Source: Bacteroidota bacterium
GTDB lineage: Bacteria; Bacteroidota; Bacteroidia; UKL13-3
NCBI GenBank assembly: GCA_027482225.1
Contig: JAIXWD010000007.1
Coordinates: forward strand, 62,001-126,000
Reading direction: 5' to 3'
Length of the DNA: 64,000 bases
Shown in pieces: positions 26,957-36,054 of this stretch. Within the stretch, counting starts at the first letter, position 1; every line of letters starts with the position of its first letter. The position numbers and the translations under genes were made by a program. The notes under the pieces are model-generated. The model saw nothing but the letters and a program-made list of their open reading frames with translations, was not told where the DNA came from and made no database searches.

Positions 26957-28031
26957 TCCATTCTATATCAGAAGTAGTAGCCTCCAACCAACTTGTCTTT
27001 TTGGTAAACTTATTGTAAGTAATTTCAAACAAGGAAATCACTTGCAAGAAAAATGGCTTCAAGTCACGCCATCTGAATATGGTATCATCGGCTTTTATTA
27101 CTCTATTTTTTGCCAATGAAAATGGATGAAGTAAGAATAAGGCATATTTAATTGCAAATTCTTTCATAATATCAACTTGCACAAAGGTGTTGTCCAAAAA
27201 GGCTGAAGCCAATTGCTTATTTAATAAATGAGCACCACTTGTTCCTCTTGGATTACACTCGATAAAATAGTGCTTTTGTTGTTGGTCAACAATCACATCA
27301 AAACATAGTTGACCATGATAGCGAATGGTTTCTCCGAATTTTTTTACATCGTTATATACATTTTCGTATTGAACTGGCTCGAAAAATATACCGGCACCTT
27401 TACCTGCCCTATATAAAGGATGATAAGCAGCAAACGCTTTTAAAACGCCATGCTCCCAAATACTGTAAATGCAAATTTCTTTTCCGTCAATAAACTCTTG
27501 GGCCACCCATTTTTGCTTTTCTTCCTCTTTTAAAAAAGTTGGTTCAACCACTTTTTTTATGAGCACTGAATTAGCAAATCGGGAGTATACTGGTTTAAGA
27601 ACACAGTTTTTTGTTGAGCTCCAATCGGTTAAATCACTTAATAAAATGGTCTTAGGGAAGGGCAGTAAATGATTAAATCGTTTAACAAACTCATATTTAT
27701 TATGCAATTGGATCATCAAATCGTGCTCAGCAGTCCAAACTTTGCAAGGCAAAACGTTTCGGTATGCGGAGATGAATAAGGCCTCTTCGCAAGTTGGTAT
27801 TAAGTGATCAACTTTCTCATGTAGTATAATTTGTTGTAACGATTTTAAAAAACCTTCTGGATTAAATCTTGGAGAAGGAACTGTATAATATTTGTCAACA
27901 CAATTAGACCACCTTGCAATAGTTAGGTGTTGACAGTCAATCATAATCACGCGATGTTTTTCACCTTTAAAGCTACGTGCCATCTCTAAAGCAATTGGAG
28001 CTCTTGCGCCACTGATTAGCACAGTTTTCAT
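26946..28031 (-). CDS. ATP-grasp family ligase (first gene of putative biosynthetic operon)
   Basis: A 361-residue ATP-grasp protein, the class that joins a carboxylate to an amine, thiol or other nucleophile through an acyl phosphate. The N-terminal Rossmann-like segment (VLISGARAPIALEMARSF) resembles carbamoyl phosphate synthase-like ATP-grasp enzymes. The ATP-binding region runs through KNCVLKPVYSR and WVAQEFIDGKEICIYS. The metal-binding end is HYFIECNPRGTSGAHLL. The C-terminal 80 residues are hydrophobic and basic and may touch the membrane. It is the promoter-proximal gene of the seven-gene run, with about 530 non-coding bases upstream. Confidence 0.8.
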   Translation of the reverse strand: MKTVLISGARAPIALEMARSFKGEKHRVIMIDCQHLTIARWSNCVDKYYTVPSPRFNPEGFLKSLQQIILHEKVDHLIPTCEEALFISAYRNVLPCKVWTAEHDLMIQLHNKYEFVKRFNHLLPFPKTILLSDLTDWSSTKNCVLKPVYSRFANSVLIKKVVEPTFLKEEEKQKWVAQEFIDGKEICIYSIWEHGVLKAFAAYHPLYRAGKGAGIFFEPVQYENVYNDVKKFGETIRYHGQLCFDVIVDQQQKHYFIECNPRGTSGAHLLNKQLASAFLDNTFVQVDIMKEFAIKYALFLLHPFSLAKNRVIKADDTIFRWRDLKPFFLQVISLFEITYNKFTKKTSWLEATTSDIEWNGN

Positions 28032-28562
28032 TTGTTCAATAGGTTTTAATTTAGGGATATAATGTATTATACAATTTTATTAATTTTTCTTAATTTTTAA
28101 AGTTTGAATGTCCTTGATTGAATATTTTAATAAGTATTTTAAAAAGTTGTTAGTGAAAAAATAAGTTCTGTGCAGCAAAAAAATTAAATAAATGGAATAA
28201 CTTAATTGTTTTAACTTATCTGTTGTGCAAATAATTAGATTATCTGAACCCTGCTTCACTTTTAAAATCTTTCTTAGCATTCACTGTTAAATAACCTTGT
28301 AAAGTATAACATTAGTTTTCATTCTTGTAAAAAGTGTTGGTACTTAATAGAAGACGAGAATTATTTTGATTGCCAATAATTATTTGGTTATGAACATTGT
28401 TTAATTGTACACATATGTCTTTTTCTAAACAATCTTTGGTTGAGTTATTTATGATGCTTTGAATGAAACTATAGTTAAATACATAGAGGACTTAATTGCG
28501 GGTTCAAACTCTCGTTACTATGGCTTTAATTGTGGTGCTTTTTATCTAAAATTACATTATGT
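28032..28562. other. Intergenic leader region of the biosynthetic operon
   Basis: About 530 bases with no recognised gene. A 66-codon minus frame (28080-28280) has no family resemblance and lacks a ribosome site. ATTGTTTA (28396-28403) and TAAACAAT (28426-28433) form a perfect inverted repeat that could be an operator. The operon promoter must lie here, but I could not find a good TAnnTTTG box on the minus strand. Confidence 0.4.
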
Positions 28563-29822
28563 TTACTTAGCACGCATAGCAGTTACTGGATCTAATTTAG
28601 CTGCTGATACAGCAGGTATTAAACCTGCCATTATACCTACTAAAGCTGAGGTGCCAAATCCTGTTAATATATTGGGTATGCTCAAAACCACTTCAAAATC
28701 AAAAAAGTATTGTACAGCAAATACAGATAACCCAACTACACTTATACCCACAGCACCACCTGCTAAACACAAAACCACAGCCTCAACCAAAAATTCAATT
28801 AAAATAAAATAGCTGCGTGCGCCTAAACTCTTTTTTATACCTATTTGGTTGGTACGTTCTTTAACAGAAACAAACATAATATTGGCAATACCAAAGCCGC
28901 CTACCAGCATGGCAAAGCCACCAATAATCCAACCTGCAATGGTAACAGCTTTAAATGTTGCTTTTAATGGTGCATCAAATAAACTGGTTTTATTCAAGGC
29001 AAAGTTCTCTTCTTGACCTGGACGAAGTTTACGTTGTGCACGCATAATACCTCGCAATTCTTCTTCCAATAAATCGGGCGAAACCCCCGCTTTTGTTTTT
29101 ATCTCAATGGTGGTTTGGTTGCGGTTTGAGTTTAATCTTATGTAATTGGCCAAACACTTAACAGGTACTATTGCCAAGTTGTCAAACTGATTACCAAATA
29201 AACTTTCTCCTTGTTTCTCAATAATACCAACAATGCGGTATTTTTTCTTTTTTATCACAATTTCTTTTCCAACTGCATTACCAGTTGGAAATAAGTTGTT
29301 TGCTAACCCATAACCCAATACCACAACGGATAAACCATTGTTGGTTTCGGTTTCGGTAAAGTATCTGCCATCAAAAATATTAAAGTTTTTTACACGGTAA
29401 TAATCATGCGTAACCCCCGATATACTAACGCCTGATGCTGAGTTACTGCCATATTCAACTGTTGCACCTCCCATTGTTGCAACCAAACAAGCAGCTTCAG
29501 ACAATTGGCTATTAAGTTCAATTTGTTTTAACTCGTTAAGTGTGGGGTTTGGTCTATTCATAAATTTCCACCACTTGTAGTCACCACTAAAATCCCAAGG
29601 CCATTTATCAACTATTATGGCATCTTTACCTAGGGTATCAATACTTTTTTTAACGTTTCGTTCAAGCGAATCAACCAGAGCCAATACCATGATAATGCTA
29701 AAAATACCAATGGTTATTCCTAGTGTTGAAAGGATGGTGCGCACCTTATTACCCTTTAGTGCTTGAAAAGCAAAAATGGTACTCTCAGATACTTGATTAA
29801 AAACGATGCGCAGTTGTTTCAT
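28563..29822 (-). CDS. MacB/FtsX-family ABC transporter permease
   Basis: A 419-residue inner membrane permease. It has one helix near residues 25-50 (LSTLGITIGIFSIIMVLALVD), a roughly 220-residue periplasmic MacB-like core domain, and three helices at the C-terminus. The FtsX signature NIMFVSVKERTNQIGIKKSLGAR is clear, and the protein ends with AAKLDPVTAMRAK. Such permeases act with a separate ATPase of the MacB/LolD type, not encoded beside it. It begins 21 bases past the ung stop, so the two may be co-transcribed. Substrate (lipoprotein, peptide or drug) is unknown. Confidence 0.9.
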   Translation of the reverse strand: MKQLRIVFNQVSESTIFAFQALKGNKVRTILSTLGITIGIFSIIMVLALVDSLERNVKKSIDTLGKDAIIVDKWPWDFSGDYKWWKFMNRPNPTLNELKQIELNSQLSEAACLVATMGGATVEYGSNSASGVSISGVTHDYYRVKNFNIFDGRYFTETETNNGLSVVVLGYGLANNLFPTGNAVGKEIVIKKKKYRIVGIIEKQGESLFGNQFDNLAIVPVKCLANYIRLNSNRNQTTIEIKTKAGVSPDLLEEELRGIMRAQRKLRPGQEENFALNKTSLFDAPLKATFKAVTIAGWIIGGFAMLVGGFGIANIMFVSVKERTNQIGIKKSLGARSYFILIEFLVEAVVLCLAGGAVGISVVGLSVFAVQYFFDFEVVLSIPNILTGFGTSALVGIMAGLIPAVSAAKLDPVTAMRAK

Positions 29823-29843
29823 TTGTTTTACAAATGTATTGAT

Positions 29844-30518
29844 TTACCAATTAACAATGGGTAATTGATATTGCTTCAAATAATCGTTGGTTTTACTAAA
29901 ATGTTTACATCCCCAAAAACCATTATAGGCTGATAAAGGAGAGGGGTGGGCGGCCATTAAAATTAAATGTTTGGAGTCATCAATTAAACGTACTTTACTT
30001 TGTGCAAACTTACCCCAGAGTATAAATACCACATGTTCTTTTTGTTTTGAAATGGCTTTAATAACAGCATCTGTAAACTCTTCCCAACCTTTACCTTGGT
30101 GCGACCCAGCTTTGTCTTTTTCTACAGTTAATGTGGCATTTAATAGCAATACACCTTGTTTTGCCCAATGCGATAAATCCCCGTGTGCTGGAATGTTAAA
30201 TCCTTCTATATCTGTTTTTATTTCCTTATATATATTTATTAAGGATGGCGGAACTTTTACCCCTTTGTTTACACTAAAACACAAACCATGTGCCTGGCCT
30301 ACTCCATGATATGGGTCTTGGCCTATAATTACAACGCGTGTATCATTAAAAGGGGTATAATCAAAAGCTGAAAAAATTTGTGGAGCGGGCGGAAAAATAA
30401 TTTTACCCTCAGCTTGTTGTTGTTTTAAAAAAAGATAAAGCTCCTTAAAATAGGGCTTGTCTATTTCTGACTGTATAATTGGTTTCCAACTTTCTGATAT
30501 GGCTATTTGGTTAGTCAT
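29844..30518 (-). CDS. ung: Uracil-DNA glycosylase
   Basis: A 224-residue family 1 uracil-DNA glycosylase that removes uracil from DNA to begin base excision repair. The water-activating motif is GQDPYHG, the uracil-binding phenylalanine lies in GLCFSV, LLLNATLTV follows, and the minor-groove loop is HPSPLSA near the C-terminus. All catalytic residues (Asp and His) are present and the length is standard. The ATG at 30518 is divergent from the T9SS protein gene. Confidence 0.97.
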   Translation of the reverse strand: MTNQIAISESWKPIIQSEIDKPYFKELYLFLKQQQAEGKIIFPPAPQIFSAFDYTPFNDTRVVIIGQDPYHGVGQAHGLCFSVNKGVKVPPSLINIYKEIKTDIEGFNIPAHGDLSHWAKQGVLLLNATLTVEKDKAGSHQGKGWEEFTDAVIKAISKQKEHVVFILWGKFAQSKVRLIDDSKHLILMAAHPSPLSAYNGFWGCKHFSKTNDYLKQYQLPIVNW

Positions 30519-30557
30519 TTAATAATTATAAATTGGGTCATATTTCAAATGCAAATT

Positions 30558-32549
30558 ATGCAACATAATTACAAACTTTTTACTTGTGCGCTTTTATTTA
30601 TTTGTTTATCAGTTAGCGGCTTTTCTCAAACGGTTAAAAGCTACGCTGTAATGGTAAAACGCGAGGGAACATCAACACCCATTAAATTGGTTTGGGATAA
30701 AGATAATACCACAAACAATTATAACATATATCGTAGAACTCCAGGACAATTAAATTGGGGAGCAAGCATTGCTACTAAAGCCGCAAACGATACTTTTTAT
30801 TTTGAAAACCTTGCTTCGGGCACATACGAGTATTATGTTCAACGTAATTTAACTAACGGACAAAGAGGACATGGATACATAGTTACATCTGCACTTGTAG
30901 CTGACGCAATAGCCACAAACCGAATGTTATTAGTAGTTGATGCTAATTATGTGCAGCCGTTAGTCATTGAAATAAACCAATTGATAAAAGATTTAGTAGC
31001 TGATGGTTGGTTTGTTGATACCATAAATGTGCAACGCAATACATCAGTTTTTGCATTAAAACAACGTATAACTGAATGGTACAATACATATAAAAATGAT
31101 ACACATAAACCACAACAATTGTATTTATTGGGCAGAATTCCTGTGCCGTATTCTGGTGTTATTTTTCCTGATGGACATACACCTGATCATAAAGGTGCAT
31201 GGCCTGCAGATGTGTATTATGGGGTAATGAATGAACAAATTTGGACTGACAATACAGCAAATTTTGATTCGGCTTCACAGGCGCGTAACCGCAATATTCC
31301 TGGTGATGGAAAGTTTGATGTGGATTATTTATTTCCCGATTCAAGTAGTTTAGAAATTGGCAGGGTTGATTTAACCAACATGCCTGCATTTGGACAAAGC
31401 GATACACAATTGGTTAAGAATTATTTAAACCGTGCACACGATTTTAAAACAAATGCATTTGTACCTAATAGGAAAGCTGTAGTTGATAATAATTTTGGTG
31501 TAATGGGTGGTGAGGCTTTTGCAAGTAGTGGATATCGCAGTTTTAGTACAATGATTGGTAGTGAAAATATTAATGATGGAGATTTACTAACTTCTATCAA
31601 ACAATCATCTTACTTATTGGCCTATGGTTGTGGTGGAGGTACATATACAAGCGCATCTGGAATTGGTAACACATCCAATTTTGTTTCAGATAGTATTAAT
31701 GTGGTATACATGATGTTGTTTGGCAGTTATTTTGGCGATTGGGATAACAGCAATAATTTTTTACGAGCGCCTTTATGTTCAAAACCAATGAGTTTAGCCA
31801 GCATATGGAGTGGCCGTCCGCATTGGAATTTACACCCCATGAGTATGGGGCACACCATTGGGCATTGCGCCAAACTAGCCCAAAATAACGTTGATGGTAG
31901 GTTACTTACTCCCGTTGTTTTAAGTGGTTATTTTAGCAGTTTTTTCCCATCTTATGTGCATGTTTCGTTAATGGGTGACCCTAGTTTGCGTTTGTTTTAT
32001 AATACCATTCCACAAAATGTTAAAGCCACACCTAACTCAGATTCAACCACGTATAACCTAACATGTGATGCTGTTCCTGGAGCTTTGGGATATCAGGTTT
32101 TTAGGTCGCTAAATGCTATGCATGGTGGCGATGCTATTGCAACAAGTAATACCAATTCTTTAAGTATTAGCAACATATTTCGGGGGTTAAATTTTATGCA
32201 TGTAAGGGCATTGTTTGTCGAAACTTCAGCCTCAGGACAATACAACCAATTGTCGTTAGGTGCACCAGTAAGCGTTACTGGAGGCGTTAATGCGGTTGGG
32301 TTGATGGAGCAGCAAATACAAAAAATAGATTTAGAAATTTATCCTAATCCATCTAGCCGTTATTTTAACATTGGTGGTGATGTAAAAAATGCGCAATTAC
32401 AAATATTTGATGTAACAGGTAAATTGTTTTTTGAACAGCATAACATTTATAATTCTAATACCATTCATCATAACTTGCAAACGGGCGTATATATTATAAA
32501 ATTATCACAAATAGGCAAAGTAGGATATAAAAAGCTAGTTGTTGATTAG
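30558..32549 (+). CDS. Secreted gingipain-fold (C25-like) protein with T9SS type A sorting domain
   Basis: About 663 residues. The ATG at 30558 gives a clean signal peptide (NYKLFTCALLFICLSVSGFSQ); 30549 is also possible, while 30507 overlaps ung. A fibronectin-like domain (about 25-115) precedes a large central domain. This resembles peptidase C25: MLLVVDANYVQPL at its start and a VHVSLMGDPSLRLF end. The expected catalytic His region reads YGCGGGTY and the Cys region LFGSYFGDW, so the usual His and Cys seem missing. A second Fn3-like stretch precedes the C-terminal sorting domain (LEIYPNPSSRYFNI ... TGVYIIKL), which directs export by the type IX system. It is probably surface-attached or secreted; activity is doubtful. 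Confidence 0.75.
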   Translation: MQHNYKLFTCALLFICLSVSGFSQTVKSYAVMVKREGTSTPIKLVWDKDNTTNNYNIYRRTPGQLNWGASIATKAANDTFYFENLASGTYEYYVQRNLTNGQRGHGYIVTSALVADAIATNRMLLVVDANYVQPLVIEINQLIKDLVADGWFVDTINVQRNTSVFALKQRITEWYNTYKNDTHKPQQLYLLGRIPVPYSGVIFPDGHTPDHKGAWPADVYYGVMNEQIWTDNTANFDSASQARNRNIPGDGKFDVDYLFPDSSSLEIGRVDLTNMPAFGQSDTQLVKNYLNRAHDFKTNAFVPNRKAVVDNNFGVMGGEAFASSGYRSFSTMIGSENINDGDLLTSIKQSSYLLAYGCGGGTYTSASGIGNTSNFVSDSINVVYMMLFGSYFGDWDNSNNFLRAPLCSKPMSLASIWSGRPHWNLHPMSMGHTIGHCAKLAQNNVDGRLLTPVVLSGYFSSFFPSYVHVSLMGDPSLRLFYNTIPQNVKATPNSDSTTYNLTCDAVPGALGYQVFRSLNAMHGGDAIATSNTNSLSISNIFRGLNFMHVRALFVETSASGQYNQLSLGAPVSVTGGVNAVGLMEQQIQKIDLEIYPNPSSRYFNIGGDVKNAQLQIFDVTGKLFFEQHNIYNSNTIHHNLQTGVYIIKLSQIGKVGYKKLVVD

Positions 32550-32673
32550 ATAATAATTGTATCCGAATACAAAATGGGTGAAGTGATACACAATTGATAT
32601 CAGCCTATTTGGATAGCTTTTGATAAAAAAAAATCGGCTACCTTTATGGGCAACCAATTGGTGTATAAAATAG

Positions 32674-33315
32674 TTAATACCTGTAAATGTAAATAAGCTT
32701 TTTGGTTTCAAAGAACTCTTCATCAAACCAATCTTTTAATGGATATTCATCTACAAAAAGTTTACGGTTCATTCTTTTAATAGCTTTTGTTTCTTCTTTT
32801 AAATCTCCTCCTTTTAATAGTAAGTAACCATTTATTTTACTGTTGCGGCTGGTTTCATCAATATAACTTTGAGTCCAACGATAAAGTTGATCCATTGGGG
32901 CAACGGCTCGGCTAATTACAAATTCAAATTGTTCTTTCAGGTTTTCAACCCTGCCTACTACAAAATCGGTATTGGGCAATTCAAGGGCTTCGGACACACT
33001 TTCGGAAACTACAATTTTTTTGCTGATGCTATCACACAAGGTAAAGTTAACTTCTGGAAACATAATGGCTAGCGGAATACCAGGAAATCCACCACCTGTG
33101 CCTAAATCTAAAACTTTTGTATGAGGAATAAATTGTACAAATTTAGCAATGGCTAATGAGTGCAAAATATGACGTTCGTAAAGTTGGTCAATATCCTTTC
33201 GTGAAATTACATTTACCTTTTCGTTTGCTGTTTTATATAAATCATACAATGCTGCAAACTGTTGTTTTTGAAGTTCGGTTATTTCGGGGAAGTACTTTAG
33301 AATAATATCAATCAT
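32674..33315 (-). CDS. rsmG: 16S rRNA (guanine-527-N7) methyltransferase
   Basis: A 213-residue SAM-dependent enzyme that methylates G527 of 16S rRNA. The SAM motif is VLDLGTGGGFPGIPLAI, preceded by NVISRKDIDQLYERHILHSL, both hallmark segments of RsmG (GidB). ISRAVAPMDQLY and LLLKGGDL follow. The start lies 24 bases after the glycosyltransferase stop, so they may form an operon. Length and motif order are normal. Confidence 0.95.
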   Translation of the reverse strand: MIDIILKYFPEITELQKQQFAALYDLYKTANEKVNVISRKDIDQLYERHILHSLAIAKFVQFIPHTKVLDLGTGGGFPGIPLAIMFPEVNFTLCDSISKKIVVSESVSEALELPNTDFVVGRVENLKEQFEFVISRAVAPMDQLYRWTQSYIDETSRNSKINGYLLLKGGDLKEETKAIKRMNRKLFVDEYPLKDWFDEEFFETKKLIYIYRY

Positions 33316-33339
33316 AAATTTAACGAAGGTATGTTTACC

Positions 33340-34470
33340 TTACCATTGTTTTCTGTTTTTAGAAAATAAACCTTTGGTTCCGTATATAATGATATAAAGT
33401 AAATACACCACATCTAACAACAAAAGGTTAAAAATCAACGATTGGTATTTAAGTTTTTTACCACTGAAATAAAACACCACACTTTGACTTATATATTTAA
33501 CTGCGAAGATTCCCACTACAATTGGCCAAGTGAATATATTTACGATTAAATTAGTAGCTACCAACGCATAAAAAAGTATGATGGCCGAATAATAGGTGCC
33601 TAATACACGTTTATGATGGGTTTTGTAATACTTCCCAGTAGTCATGTGACGTGATTTTTGATTGCTCCAAGATTCGAACGTTATTTTGGCATCGGTATTT
33701 ACAAAAGAAGCGGAATCAATTTCTATGGCCACATTTGTTTTAGTGGCTGCTTGATTAATGAAGAGGTCATCATCGCCCGACATGATATGTTGGTGACTTG
33801 CAAACCCCTTGTGTTTAAAAAACAAATCTTTGCGGTAAGCCAAATTTCGACCAACTCCCATAAATGAGTTATTACGCAATGCCATTGATAAATAAAACTG
33901 CGCAGTAATCAATGTCTCGAATCTAATAAATTGGTTTAAAAAACCTTTTCTTTTACGGTATGGCGAAAATCCAAGAACAATATCTTTACCCGGTGTAAAT
34001 CGGCTTTGCATATTGCGAATCCATTGGTTTGATGCTGGTTCGCAATCTGCATCTGTAAATAAAAGCAAGTTGTGTTTAGCTGCTTTAATGCCAATAGTTA
34101 TAGCAAACTTTTTACCTGTAGGATATTTCTCTTGCTCAATAATTTGTGATATTTTTAATCGTGGTTGAGATTTTTGGAGCTCTTCCAACCAAGTTTGGCT
34201 GCCATCCCAGCTGCAATCGTTTACTACTACTACTTCAAATTCGGGATAATCTTGTTCTAAAATAGAGATAAGATTTTTTTGCAGGTTTTCAAACTCGTTG
34301 CGCGCAGCTATAATTACAGAAACGGGTTCGAGCCTATTATTTGGTGCAGGTTGTGGCTTAAAGAAGGCAAACTTGCCAAAAACCGCAAAATAATAATAAA
34401 GAAGCACGGAGGTAAAAATACCAAGTGCTGAAAGGAGTATCCAATTATATGGAGTGATAAATTCTATCAT
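33340..34470 (-). CDS. Membrane-bound family 2 glycosyltransferase
   Basis: About 376 residues from the ATG at 34470. One transmembrane helix comes near the N-terminus, then a GT-A domain with SVIIAARNE, VVVVNDCSWDG, LFTDADCEP (the metal-binding DxD) and MSGDDDLFI. The later NQKSRHMTTGKYY is the Q/RxxRW-like acceptor region. Two or three helices lie at the C-terminus. Processive or polyprenyl-linked transfer is typical for this layout. The upstream in-frame ATG at 34551 would add 27 residues without a matching motif, so the shorter start is favoured. A TAAATTCG box is just upstream. Confidence 0.85.
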   Translation of the reverse strand: MIEFITPYNWILLSALGIFTSVLLYYYFAVFGKFAFFKPQPAPNNRLEPVSVIIAARNEFENLQKNLISILEQDYPEFEVVVVNDCSWDGSQTWLEELQKSQPRLKISQIIEQEKYPTGKKFAITIGIKAAKHNLLLFTDADCEPASNQWIRNMQSRFTPGKDIVLGFSPYRKRKGFLNQFIRFETLITAQFYLSMALRNNSFMGVGRNLAYRKDLFFKHKGFASHQHIMSGDDDLFINQAATKTNVAIEIDSASFVNTDAKITFESWSNQKSRHMTTGKYYKTHHKRVLGTYYSAIILFYALVATNLIVNIFTWPIVVGIFAVKYISQSVVFYFSGKKLKYQSLIFNLLLLDVVYLLYIIIYGTKGLFSKNRKQW

Positions 34471-34678
34471 ATTACAGAAGGGCGAATTTAGGTTAGGATA
34501 ACATATGCTTGTAAAATGGATTTCAACAGGGTGTGTAGAATTAGTACACAAACATGTATTAACAAGTTTTACAACTAATTAACTCGGTGTTTATGTTTAT
34601 ATTCACTGAATGAATAAACCTTGTTGTGAATACCAATTGTATTAAGTTCAGGTTTTTTAAACTGATTTCGTGAAATGT

Positions 34679-34709
34679 TTGGTAGTTATATAAAATAGTC
34701 ATACTTTTG
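34679..34709 (+). promoter_or_regulatory. Promoter of the ribosomal protein operon
   Basis: TTG (34679-34681) and TACTTTTG (34702-34709) are 20 bases apart, fitting the Bacteroidota -33/-7 promoter. The predicted leader to the rpsF start is about 25 bases, too short for the S6:S18-binding leader RNA seen in other bacteria. Confidence 0.7.
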
Positions 34710-34738
34710 CCGTCCTTTTAAATAAAAATAACCCAAGA

Positions 34739-35140
34739 ATGGCAGCTAAAAAAACAACAAATGAGCAAGTTGTCTTAAACGACTATGAATCTGTGATTAT
34801 TTTCACACCCGTGCTCTCTGAAGAGCAGCTGAAAGATGCTGTAGCCAAATACCGTAGTTTTATTACGGATAATGGCGGAGAGATGGTTCATGAAGAAAAT
34901 TGGGGCTTAACAAAGTTGGCATATGCCATAGATAAAAAAACTACAGGTTTTTACATTATCTATGAGTACAAAGCACCAGCTGAGTTTGTCGCAAAATTTG
35001 AATTGGCCTTCAGACGTGATGAAAGAATCATGCGCTTCTTAACAACATCGTTAGACAAGCATGCACAAGTTTACAACCAACGTAAACGTAATGGTGAATT
35101 CAATCAAAACAAAAAAGAAAAACAACAAGAAGGAAAGTAA
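34739..35140 (+). CDS. rpsF: 30S ribosomal protein bS6
   Basis: A 133-residue small-subunit protein that pairs with bS18 in the platform. The core has [16 protein letters not shown], a [17 protein letters not shown] strand and [13 protein letters not shown], all standard for bS6. N-terminal and C-terminal extensions are rich in Lys/Gln. First gene of rpsF-rpsR-rplI, with 2 bases to rpsR. Confidence 0.96.
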   Translation: MAAKKTTNEQVVLNDYESVIIFTPVLSEEQLKDAVAKYRSFITDNGGEMVHEENWGLTKLAYAIDKKTTGFYIIYEYKAPAEFVAKFELAFRRDERIMRFLTTSLDKHAQVYNQRKRNGEFNQNKKEKQQEGK

Positions 35141-35142
35141 TT

Positions 35143-35421
35143 ATGAGCAGACCAAAAACTCAACACAATCCGGGTATGGTGTTTAACACCACTCCGGAAA
35201 CTCCATTAAAGAAAAAATACTGCCGTTTTAAAAAGAACGGAATCAAGTATATTGACTATAAGGACGCTAACTTCTTGATGAAGTTTGTTAATGAGCAAGG
35301 TAAGATTCTACCTCGTAGAATTACCGGTACTTCATTGAAATACCAACGTAAAATTGCATTGGCAGTTAAAAAAGCTCGCCACTTAGCTGTTTTACCTTAC
35401 GTTGCTGATGGTTTAAAATAA
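35143..35421 (+). CDS. rpsR: 30S ribosomal protein bS18
   Basis: A 92-residue small-subunit protein. The segments [20 protein letters not shown] and [31 protein letters not shown] (positions about 27-85) are the bS18 core. The N-terminus is extended by about 20 residues relative to E. coli. It lies between rpsF and rplI in the usual order. Confidence 0.97.
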   Translation: MSRPKTQHNPGMVFNTTPETPLKKKYCRFKKNGIKYIDYKDANFLMKFVNEQGKILPRRITGTSLKYQRKIALAVKKARHLAVLPYVADGLK

Positions 35422-35440
35422 TTTCAACAGGAACATCAAG

Positions 35441-35881
35441 ATGAAAATTATACTTAAAGAAAACTTGAAAAACCTTGGTGCGCAAGGTGATGTGCTAATT
35501 GTTAAAGACGGTTATGCAAATAACTACCTTTTTCCTCGCGGTTTAGCTGTTTTGGCTACTTCATCAAATATTAAAATGATGGAAGAAAATAACCGTCAAG
35601 GTGCATTGAAGCGTGAAAAAATGAAAGCAGATGCTTTGGCTCTTTCTGACAAACTAAAAGAATTGAAGTTAACTATCGGTACTAAAGCTGGTAGTAACGG
35701 AAAAATATTTGGTTCTATTACTCCATTGCAAGTATCACAATCTCTTAAAAACTTAGGTTACGAAATTGACCGTAGAAAAATTGAAGTTGATGATATTAAA
35801 TTATTAGGTACATACGAAGCCATTGTTAACTTACACAGAGATGTTGTAGTTCCAATTGTTGTTGAAGTAGTTGCCGAATAA
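35441..35881 (+). CDS. rplI: 50S ribosomal protein bL9
   Basis: A 146-residue large-subunit protein. The N-terminal domain reads MKIILKENLKNLGAQGDVL and DGYANNYLFPRGLA, both diagnostic. A long lysine-rich connecting helix leads to the C-terminal domain (GKIFGSITPLQVSQSL). A strong terminator follows. Confidence 0.97.
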   Translation: MKIILKENLKNLGAQGDVLIVKDGYANNYLFPRGLAVLATSSNIKMMEENNRQGALKREKMKADALALSDKLKELKLTIGTKAGSNGKIFGSITPLQVSQSLKNLGYEIDRRKIEVDDIKLLGTYEAIVNLHRDVVVPIVVEVVAE

Positions 35882-35901
35882 TATTTGATTGATTTACCAT
35901 C

Positions 35902-35934
35902 AAAAGCCCCGTCCATTGGTCGGGGCTTTTTTTT
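35902..35934 (+). terminator. Rho-independent terminator after rplI
   Basis: AAAAGCCCCG (35902-35911) pairs with CGGGGCTTTT (35921-35930), 9-base loop, T-run of eight. Confidence 0.95.
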
Positions 35935-36054
35935 ATAACTATTAGTTTTGTTATACTGATTTTATACTTTTATTGTTAATGCTAAGAACTAATTACTTAA
36001 CCAATTTGTTTAACTATTAAATTACATGTTTAAAATAACACATACAAACTAGTA

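Noticed and set aside
28080-28280. 66-codon minus-strand frame upstream of the ATP-grasp gene
   Set aside because: Low-complexity, very AT-rich, no family likeness or ribosome binding site; not strong enough to call a gene.
33340-34551. Longer start for the family 2 glycosyltransferase
   Set aside because: The extra 27 residues have no family match and cover the probable promoter.
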